A stretch of DNA of 64,000 nt from Longitalea arenae (GTDB lineage Bacteria; Bacteroidota; Bacteroidia; Chitinophagales; Chitinophagaceae), in contig NZ_JAFFJX010000003.1 in assembly GCF_016924755.1 (NCBI RefSeq), forward strand, positions 434,001-498,000, read 5' to 3'. The notes beneath the pieces are model-generated. The model saw nothing but the letters and a program-made list of their open reading frames with translations, had not been told where the DNA came from and searched no databases. Below, piece after piece: positions 35,713-41,957 of the stretch (positions are counted from its first letter, which is position 1; every line of letters starts with the position of its first letter). A program made the position numbers and the translations under genes.

Positions 35713-37464
35713 CTATTTAACAAGCTCAAACCAGCCATATCCATAGCCATCTATATGCAGCTTCCATTCTGTTTTACCGGTTTCGATCAGTGCGCCCCTG
35801 TTAATAACTGGTTTTGCAACAGCATCCTTCAATACACTGTCGCCGGCGCGAAAGGCCTGTGCTGCTCTTGAAAAATTAATTACACTCAACAGGCTTTTTC
35901 CCTGCCAGCTATATACGATACCAAAAATATATGGATTGTCAGTTTCCAGTATTTTCCAGCTGCCCGCGCCTATTTCGGGGTGCTGCCGTCGCAATTGTAC
36001 CATGTAACGCGTCCAGTTCAACAGGGAGCTGCTATCGCCGTTTTGCAAGGCTACATTCCGTTTGTGAAAAGAATATTCCCCGCTGTCAATCACCGGTCTT
36101 ACCGGCCTGGCAGCCATAGAAAATCCGCTGTTGCGTTCGGCTGACCATTGCATTGGCGTTCTTACAGATTCCCGCTCTTTCAGCTCCTGATCATCGCCCA
36201 TGGCAATTTCATCACCATAACGCAGCACGGGTGTACTGGGCAAACTAAACAGCACCGCATAGGCCAGTTCCAGTTTTTTGCGGTTATCGTTCAACATGGG
36301 CGCCAGCCTTCTTCTGACGCCGCGGTCATACAATTGCATGCTTTGCTGCGGACCCATGGAATCGTACACGGTCTGTCTTTCTTTTTCGCTCAGGCGCCCC
36401 AGGTCAACCTCATCATGATTGCGCAGGAACTGTCCCCACTGGGCAACAGCCGGAATATCTGCCGTTTCTTTCATGGCCCTGATCATGGGCGTTGGGTTCT
36501 CATTGGCAAGCGACAAAAACAAATGCTGGTTCACAAAGAAGTTGAACATCATGTGCATGCCATCCCCTTTTTTACCAAAGTAGTCCTCCTGCTCTTCAGG
36601 CAGCACATTGGCTTCCCCTAAGATGACCGCATCTTTGCGCAGCGATTGCACATAATGCCGCAGGTTAGTAAGCATCTCGAAACGATGTTCGAATTTATCG
36701 CCTTTCGTTTTCGGAATTTCTATATAAAACGGAACACCGTCGAGCCGGAAACCCGCTATGCCCATGTCCATCCAGTGTTTAATTATTTTTTTGATCTCCT
36801 GCTCCACCCCGGGGTGCTGGGTGTTTAGATCGGGCTGAAATTCATAGAACCGGTGATAATAATATTGCTTCACAGCCGGCGCATAGGTCCAGGTGCTCTT
36901 TTGAACGCCGGGAAATACCATACCAGTATGTATATTGTCGGGCTTCGTAGCCGACCAGATATACCAGTCATGATAGGGAGAGCGCAGGTCCTTGCTGGCC
37001 GCTTTGAACCAGGGATGCTGATCAGAAGTATGATTGATCACCAGGTCCATGATCACCCGCATATTGCGCTCTTTTGCGGCCGCCATGAATTCCCTGAAAT
37101 CGGTAAGGGTGCCCAGTCTTTCGTCCACCGTATAATAATCGCTTACATCATAACCGTCATCCCGGTTGGGCGTGGGTTGAAATGGGGCCAGCCAGACAGC
37201 GTCTGCGCCCAGGGAATCAATATAACCCAGCCTGCTGGTCAAACCATCAAAGTCACCCACCCCATTATTATCGGAATCTTTAAACACCTCTACATCGAGG
37301 GTGTAGATGACACTGTTCTTATACCACAATAAACCCACAGCATCTGCCTGTCGTGTGGAACCCGTTTGCTGCAACTTATTTTTATCATGGCCTGGTTTTC
37401 TTATCAACCAGAATATCAATCCGGTGACAACCAGGATGATAACAATCAATATTCCTTTTTTCAT
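35713..37464 (-). CDS. Membrane-anchored trehalose-synthase-like GH13 enzyme
   Basis: 583 residues from ATG 37464 (MKKGILIVIILVVTGLIFWLIRKPG), an N-terminal anchor or uncleaved signal; the frame upstream to 37560 is not used. The catalytic triad is D242 (GFRLDGVP), E283 (LGEANVLP) and D350 (LRNHDEVD). The stretches LRNHDEVDLGRL, RGVRRRLAPML and LRYGDEIAMGDD are hallmarks of trehalose synthase (maltose-trehalose isomerase) and its close relatives. Standard TreS is cytosolic with an N-terminal YKNAVIY-type start; here the enzyme seems exported or membrane-bound, so it may act on periplasmic maltose or as an amylase. Copy 1 of the RNA element follows its stop codon. Confidence 0.85.
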   Translation of the reverse strand: MKKGILIVIILVVTGLIFWLIRKPGHDKNKLQQTGSTRQADAVGLLWYKNSVIYTLDVEVFKDSDNNGVGDFDGLTSRLGYIDSLGADAVWLAPFQPTPNRDDGYDVSDYYTVDERLGTLTDFREFMAAAKERNMRVIMDLVINHTSDQHPWFKAASKDLRSPYHDWYIWSATKPDNIHTGMVFPGVQKSTWTYAPAVKQYYYHRFYEFQPDLNTQHPGVEQEIKKIIKHWMDMGIAGFRLDGVPFYIEIPKTKGDKFEHRFEMLTNLRHYVQSLRKDAVILGEANVLPEEQEDYFGKKGDGMHMMFNFFVNQHLFLSLANENPTPMIRAMKETADIPAVAQWGQFLRNHDEVDLGRLSEKERQTVYDSMGPQQSMQLYDRGVRRRLAPMLNDNRKKLELAYAVLFSLPSTPVLRYGDEIAMGDDQELKERESVRTPMQWSAERNSGFSMAARPVRPVIDSGEYSFHKRNVALQNGDSSSLLNWTRYMVQLRRQHPEIGAGSWKILETDNPYIFGIVYSWQGKSLLSVINFSRAAQAFRAGDSVLKDAVAKPVINRGALIETGKTEWKLHIDGYGYGWFELVK

Positions 37465-37578
37465 ATGATAAAATCCGGCTTGCGGTGCCGTATGTGTACA
37501 ATTACGATACCACGCTGCTGGCGCATTTTTAGCATATAAAAATTGGTAATGCCAAAGCATACTATAAAGCTTAGCGCG

Positions 37579-38154
37579 ATGAATAGCCTGTTAACATTAT
37601 TTGATCAACCGCCCCTGCTCCCGGAAGGATTTCATTACACCCCGGAATTTATTACGGTAGAACAGGAATCGGAATTACTGGCAGTTATTGAGCAGCTGGA
37701 ACTGCATGCCATGGTATTCCAGGGATATACCGCAAAAAGAAAAGTCGCCAGCTTTGGTTACGATTATAATTTCACAACACGGCAATTGACCAAAGGCCAG
37801 CCGATACCCGGCCAGTTCGACTGGCTGATCGATAAGGTAGCGGCTCAGTTAATGATCAGCCGCGAACAAATTGCAGAATTGCTGGTCACAGAATATCCCA
37901 TGGGCGCCGTGATCAACTGGCACCGCGATGCGCCGCCTTTTGACCGGATCGCAGGCATCTCACTGGCAGGGGATTGCATATTTAAATTAAGGCCGTACGA
38001 CAGATCATTACGAACAAGAAAGTCCAGCATCTCTTTCCCCGTGAGGCAAAGATCTCTATACATCATGCAGGGGCCGGCGAGGAGCGACTGGGAACACAGC
38101 ACAGCGCCGGTAACAGCAACGCGTTACTCAATCACTCTTCGAACACTTGCCTGA
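37579..38154 (+). CDS. AlkB-like 2-oxoglutarate/Fe(II) dioxygenase
   Basis: 191 residues from ATG 37579 (MNSLLTLFDQPPLLPEGF); a longer TTG-started frame is less likely. The Fe(II) ligands H115 and D117 (NWHRDAPPF) and H173 (WEHST) and the 2-oxoglutarate arginines R182/R188 (RYSITLR) are intact. YNFTTRQL and the substrate-lid SFGYDY region match AlkB. These enzymes repair 1-methyladenine and 3-methylcytosine by oxidative demethylation, though some relatives act on RNA or protein. It is divergent from the GH13 gene. Confidence 0.85.
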   Translation: MNSLLTLFDQPPLLPEGFHYTPEFITVEQESELLAVIEQLELHAMVFQGYTAKRKVASFGYDYNFTTRQLTKGQPIPGQFDWLIDKVAAQLMISREQIAELLVTEYPMGAVINWHRDAPPFDRIAGISLAGDCIFKLRPYDRSLRTRKSSISFPVRQRSLYIMQGPARSDWEHSTAPVTATRYSITLRTLA

Positions 38155-38197
38155 TGCGCTGGCATGAATTTTAAAGCTCATTACTCAAAATTCATAT

Positions 38198-38914
38198 ATG
38201 GAAACCTCAACCGTTTTAGAAGGTTATAGCGACCAGGAGAAAGGCGCTTACCTGGGCGCCATTGCCTCCATTGCTACTGCAGACCGGCATGCTTCGGAGG
38301 AAGAGCTGCAATCTCTTGAAGCCCTCTGCGATGCGGCCGATATTTCTGAGCAACAGAAACAAGCGGTGATCCAGGCAGCGAGCGAGTTAAGCGGCGAAGA
38401 GCTCAGGAAATGCCTGGATATCTTAAAGAACAGCGACCTCAAATATTCCCTGGTAGCAGATCTTATCGCATTTGCAAAATCCGATAACAATTACGGCCAG
38501 GAAGAGCAGCAACGGGTACAGGAAATTTCGCAATACCTGGGGGTTGACCAAAAGCAATTTTCATTACTCAATGAATTTACCGATAAAGCAACTGCTGCTA
38601 AGGATGTACCGCCCGAAGAAAAGGCAAAGCCATCCTTTTTATCATCGCTTGGTTTAACGGAAAAGCTGAAAGGCGCGGGCATTAATTCAGGCAATCTTAT
38701 GAAAGGGTTATTGGGCATCGCAGGACCTTTGATCCTTGGCGGAATCGTCTCCAATGCGCTGCGCCGTCGAGGCCGCGGAACTGGTATGCTGGGCGGTATG
38801 GGCGGCATGATGGCCGGTGGTGGATTGGGTTCGCTGATCGGCATGTTAAGCGGCGGAAGAGGATTCAGGAATAGCGGCGGTTTATTGGGAAGGATCTTTG
38901 GCAACCGCTTCTAA
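38198..38914 (+). CDS. TerB-like protein with glycine-rich C-terminus
   Basis: A 238-residue protein. The N-terminal ~120 residues form a TerB/DjlA-like helical bundle (AYLGAIASIATADRHASEEELQSLEALCD ... ADLIAFAKSDNNYGQEEQQRVQEIS). This is followed by a linker and a glycine/methionine-rich hydrophobic tail (residues ~165-235, with ALRRRGRGTGMLGGMGGMM) that may insert in a membrane or form aggregates. TerB domains occur in tellurite-resistance and envelope-stress contexts, but the function here is unknown. It lies 43 bp after the AlkB-like gene and is convergent with copy 2 of the RNA element. Confidence 0.75.
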   Translation: METSTVLEGYSDQEKGAYLGAIASIATADRHASEEELQSLEALCDAADISEQQKQAVIQAASELSGEELRKCLDILKNSDLKYSLVADLIAFAKSDNNYGQEEQQRVQEISQYLGVDQKQFSLLNEFTDKATAAKDVPPEEKAKPSFLSSLGLTEKLKGAGINSGNLMKGLLGIAGPLILGGIVSNALRRRGRGTGMLGGMGGMMAGGGLGSLIGMLSGGRGFRNSGGLLGRIFGNRF

Positions 38915-38930
38915 CGAATGAAGGTAGGGC

Positions 38931-39207
38931 TAAAAAGAAAAAAGGTCCTCTGTAGAAACAGCCGACCTCTAACGATTGCTTGCCATATGAAAAAAATCGT
39001 AAAATCTACTTTTATTTGAAACCAGATAACCAATTTATCCCTTTCACTTTTCTTATCCTGTTATCTCTTTGTTTCTGATGTAAAATTACATCGCGGCCTC
39101 CCTTCCTCAAAAGCATGTTTTGGACTGTTTTATGATCCCAAACAGCACAATTGGCCTGTAAAACGCTGGCCGGGCAAGGGTTTTATCAAATTCCGGCATT
39201 GGTCTCC
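38931..39207 (-). ncRNA. Candidate structured RNA element, copy 2
   Basis: A ~277-nt minus-strand element homologous to 35391-35665. It begins GGAGACCAATGC about 55 bp after the stop of a lipoprotein gene. It keeps the block TTTGGGATCATAAAAC and ACATGCTTTTGA, then a GATGTAA/TTACATC hairpin (39077-39092). Its GATAAC/GTTATC stem (39025-39030 with 39060-39065) differs from copy 1 by two compensatory G-C to A-T changes. It ends with the identical 63-nt terminator block, convergent with the TerB-like gene 16 bp away. The frame that crosses copy 1 is interrupted by stops here, which argues for RNA function. Confidence 0.65.
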
Positions 39208-39261
39208 ACCGCTTTAAACCATCAGAAAACAGGCGTTATTTTATCTCATCAGCCGGAAAAT

Positions 39262-39999
39262 CTACTGGTAAGTATAGGTTTTCACGATTGTTCTGCCATC
39301 ACTGCCGGCTGCTGTTTCCTGGTGAAGCCTTTTGCGCTCATCGTACAGGTAGCTGTGTTCAATTTGAATGGTTCGTCCATGGCGGGTAGCATAGGTATGG
39401 GTAGGCAGCTTCGCCACAAACGGAAAATAGAATGGCTCCAGCTGCACGGTATTTTCATGCACGGAATCGTACCGGTAGGTAGTCTCCGCAAAACTCTCCG
39501 AGACCTTCGTAAGTGTTCCTTTCAGATCGTAAACGTAATTGGTGGTGTTAACCAATACCGGCTTCGAAATAAGGTAAGAATGTATGTATTCCTTCTTTTT
39601 TATGAGCCTGTTCTCTTCGTCATAAAAATACCTGAACGAAAGGGTGTCGTTAAGCTTATATTGATAGGCGCTGTCAACCAGCGAATGGCTGTTCAGATAA
39701 TAGGTGCTGTGTTCCGTTACTTTATTGCCTTCAATCTTTTCAAATGTAAATTCATCATCATGCTCGTAGGTATATTCCTGGCGGTAACCGGGTCTTGTTA
39801 CGGATACCAGGCTGCTTAGCCGGCCCGCGGCATCGTAATTAACACTATACGTTTCTACCGTACGGCCTCCGACAGCGGTAATATCTTCGGTATAGGTCTT
39901 TAACTGTTGGGAACCCGTGCTGCTATTACCTGTTGATTCCTTTTTACAGGAAGCATTTACTACAAAAAAAGCTACCAGGGAAAAAGTGATCGTTTTCAT
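39262..39999 (-). CDS. Predicted lipoprotein with YD-type repeats, unknown function
   Basis: A 245-residue protein beginning MKTITFSLVAFFVVNASCKKE, with lipobox cysteine 18. The mature part holds several repeats of the type VNYDAAGRLSSL, FYDEENRLIKKKEY and YVYDLKGTLTKV, ending YLYDERKRLHQE, recalling the YD strands of RHS-like proteins but without a toxin or core domain. Similar solitary YD-repeat lipoproteins occur widely in Bacteroidota with no assigned role. Copy 2 of the RNA element lies directly downstream. Confidence 0.8.
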   Translation of the reverse strand: MKTITFSLVAFFVVNASCKKESTGNSSTGSQQLKTYTEDITAVGGRTVETYSVNYDAAGRLSSLVSVTRPGYRQEYTYEHDDEFTFEKIEGNKVTEHSTYYLNSHSLVDSAYQYKLNDTLSFRYFYDEENRLIKKKEYIHSYLISKPVLVNTTNYVYDLKGTLTKVSESFAETTYRYDSVHENTVQLEPFYFPFVAKLPTHTYATRHGRTIQIEHSYLYDERKRLHQETAAGSDGRTIVKTYTYQ

Positions 40000-40149
40000 G
40001 TTGTCAGGCTTAAGGACTTCAATTAACCGCCGCGAAACTATAAAAAATTATGAATCAGGGCCGGTGAAACTAATAAGCGTGTTGTTTTGGGCTTTTTTCG
40101 TGCAGTTTTCGCCCAAAAACGCACCATAGTATAACGGCCGCACAGGCTT

Positions 40150-40512
40150 TTAATTATTCCCGCTTTTGAGATGTTTTATCCCCCACTCTTCGAGCAGCTT
40201 TAAAACAGGTTGCAGTCCTTTACCGCTTTCAGTAAGCTCATATTCTACCCGCAGGGGCACTTCTGCAAAAACAGTTCGTTTTATGAGCCTGTTCTTTTCC
40301 ATTTTTTTCAACTGAAGCGCCAGCATACGCTCGGTGATCCAGGGTAAACGCTTTTTTAATTCACCAAAACGCAGTTTGCCATTGATCAAATGGCAGCAAA
40401 TGGCCAGGGTCCATTGACCGCCAATGATATTTGCGGCATAGATCTCCATACACTCAGCCGCAAGCGCTTTCTTATTCTCATTCTGTGAAGATGATTCTTT
40501 TACTCTGGTCAT
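40150..40512 (-). CDS. HxlR-family transcriptional regulator
   Basis: A 120-residue winged-helix protein: ANIIGGQWTLAICCHLINGKLRFGELKKRL, then ITERMLALQLKKMEKNRLIKR and the wing VEYELTESGKGLQPVL, the standard HxlR pattern. Members often sense electrophiles or oxidants through an N-terminal cysteine; Cys21 (AECMEIY) is in the usual place. It is divergent from the flavodoxin-like oxidoreductase gene across a 95-bp gap, so it probably controls that gene and itself. Confidence 0.88.
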   Translation of the reverse strand: MTRVKESSSQNENKKALAAECMEIYAANIIGGQWTLAICCHLINGKLRFGELKKRLPWITERMLALQLKKMEKNRLIKRTVFAEVPLRVEYELTESGKGLQPVLKLLEEWGIKHLKSGNN

Positions 40513-40574
40513 ACTTACAAAAGTTATAGTACCCTACAATCGGATGCTGCCTTACAGGCAATTCCGTTTACTGC

Positions 40575-40582
40575 TAAATTTG
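40575..40582 (+). promoter_or_regulatory. Candidate -7 promoter box (TAAATTTG)
   Basis: TAAATTTG fits the TAnnTTTG consensus 25 bp before the oxidoreductase ATG. The expected TTG about 20 bp upstream is not clear (TTA is found), which would suit an activator- or repressor-controlled promoter. Confidence 0.45.
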
Positions 40583-40607
40583 TCTGCAGCTCAAAAAAGA
40601 TAACAGC

Positions 40608-41138
40608 ATGCAAACCTTAATAGTTGTGATCCATCCCAATTTAAACAAATCGGTTGTTAATAAACGGTGGATGAACGAATTGAAAAAACACCCGCAAAAA
40701 TATACCATCCATGACCTGCATAGCGAATACCCCGACGAAAAAATTGATATTATAAAAGAACAAAAACTGATCGAGCGCTTCGACAAAATTGTTTTTCAGT
40801 TTCCTTTTTACTGGTTTAATTGTCCACCCTTTTTTAAAAAATGGCTCGATGATGTATTGACCTATGGCTGGGCTTATGGAAGTAAAAGCGGTTATAAGCT
40901 GCAGGGTAAAAAAATTGCGCTGGCGATATCAGCGGGCATCGATGAAGAAGAATACAGGGCGGACGGCAAATACAGGTACACCATGAAAGAGCTCACCGCC
41001 CCTTTTGAGATCACCTTTGAATATGTAAAAGCAGCCTACCAACCACCATTTGTATTTTATGGCATGGAACATAATGCCCGGGCAGACAGAATTGAAAAAA
41101 GTGTTGGCGACTACCTGTCGTTCCTGGAATCTTTCTAA
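40608..41138 (+). CDS. NAD(P)H-dependent flavodoxin-fold oxidoreductase (KefF/MdaB type)
   Basis: A 176-residue FMN-binding quinone reductase. Conserved features are LIVVIHPNLNKSVVNKRW at the N-terminus (phosphate loop), IVFQFPFYWFNCPPFFKKWLDDVL and the GWAYG segment at the flavin site, and ALAISAGI. The family reduces quinones or electrophiles by two electrons; KefF also gates potassium efflux. The divergent HxlR regulator supports a role in electrophile response. Confidence 0.9.
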   Translation: MQTLIVVIHPNLNKSVVNKRWMNELKKHPQKYTIHDLHSEYPDEKIDIIKEQKLIERFDKIVFQFPFYWFNCPPFFKKWLDDVLTYGWAYGSKSGYKLQGKKIALAISAGIDEEEYRADGKYRYTMKELTAPFEITFEYVKAAYQPPFVFYGMEHNARADRIEKSVGDYLSFLESF

Positions 41139-41163
41139 CATGGGAACGGTTGCTGCCAAAGAA

Positions 41164-41191
41164 AAGCCCCGGTGTGGAAACATCGGGGCTT
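41164..41191. terminator. Terminator-like hairpin
   Basis: AAGCCCCGGTG pairs with CATCGGGGCTT (one G-T pair) around a 6-base loop, 25 bp after the oxidoreductase stop. The T-rich flank (TTTTCTTT) is on the minus strand only, so as a plus-strand terminator it lacks the usual U-run. Confidence 0.55.
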
Positions 41192-41382
41192 CAGTTAAAG
41201 TACTGATCAGTGTACTATTAAAACAATTGAACTGCCCGAATTGACTAAAGCCTTTTTCATATTTCCGACAAAAACGTCAGCGGCGGCCCGGCAGGCCTTG
41301 CGCATTTTCCTACAGCAGCCTGATTGATAAGCAGTTATTTTTAACAATATGCCGGGGTTCGGTTTTTGCATTTATAGTAAAA

Positions 41383-41742
41383 ATGGCGACGGCGACAGAA
41401 AATATTGAATTATACGAACAACAGACAAAAAGCGGTACTACCGATCCATTTCCTTACGACCGGCTGATGATCCATTACCGCAAACAGAAAGAATATAAAA
41501 AGGAATTGCAGCTGATCAATCAGGCGCTAAAGGTCTTTAGCGAGCGATTGAAAAAACAGACTAACCAGATCTTTGAAGGGGCAAAGTCGCGCACCGCCAG
41601 TAAAAAACTCATGGAAAAATTCGGCAGGTCCGTGGGATTGATGGATAAAAAAGGAAACCTCAAAATGCTGCCTGAACCGCTTGCCCGCTGGACCAAGAGA
41701 AAACAAACGGTTCAGCAAAAGATCAAAAAAGTAAAAACATGA
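41383..41742 (+). CDS. Small basic helical protein, unknown function
   Basis: A 119-residue protein rich in lysine. The segment DPFPYDRLMIHYRKQKEYKKELQLINQALKVF looks like a single tetratricopeptide-like helix pair, followed by a basic, mostly helical tail. I recognise the DPFPYDRLMIxYRKQKxYKKE pattern from small conserved Bacteroidota proteins without assigned function. It overlaps the next gene by 4 bp (ATGA), so the two are translationally coupled. Confidence 0.65.
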   Translation: MATATENIELYEQQTKSGTTDPFPYDRLMIHYRKQKEYKKELQLINQALKVFSERLKKQTNQIFEGAKSRTASKKLMEKFGRSVGLMDKKGNLKMLPEPLARWTKRKQTVQQKIKKVKT

Positions 41743-41957
41743 GCCAGGCATTTGTAAAAGAAAATGATGAGCAGTGGCTGCATGAAATTCCACCCACGCT
41801 CACCGCGCTGATCAACTATCTTACGCGTGAAAATAATGGCGTACGGGTTTATGAAACCAAAACCAGCACCGACACCGCAGGAAAAAGCCTGCATCATATG
41901 AGCAATGGTTTGATCTATTTTGTAAATGATCAATCGCAGTGGGAAATAAAGTGGTAG
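41739..41957 (+). CDS. Small protein, unknown function
   Basis: A 72-residue protein (MSQAFVKENDEQWLHEIPP ... LIYFVNDQSQWEIKW) that starts inside the stop codon of the preceding gene and stops one base before the convergent TonB receptor stop. No domain is recognised; no signal or membrane segment is present. The coupling with the gene upstream makes a common function likely. Confidence 0.6.
   Translation: MSQAFVKENDEQWLHEIPPTLTALINYLTRENNGVRVYETKTSTDTAGKSLHHMSNGLIYFVNDQSQWEIKW

Noticed and set aside
35391-39207. Flanking copies as direct repeats of a composite transposon
   Set aside because: The copies diverge strongly in the middle with compensatory changes, have no terminal inverted repeats and no transposase lies between them.
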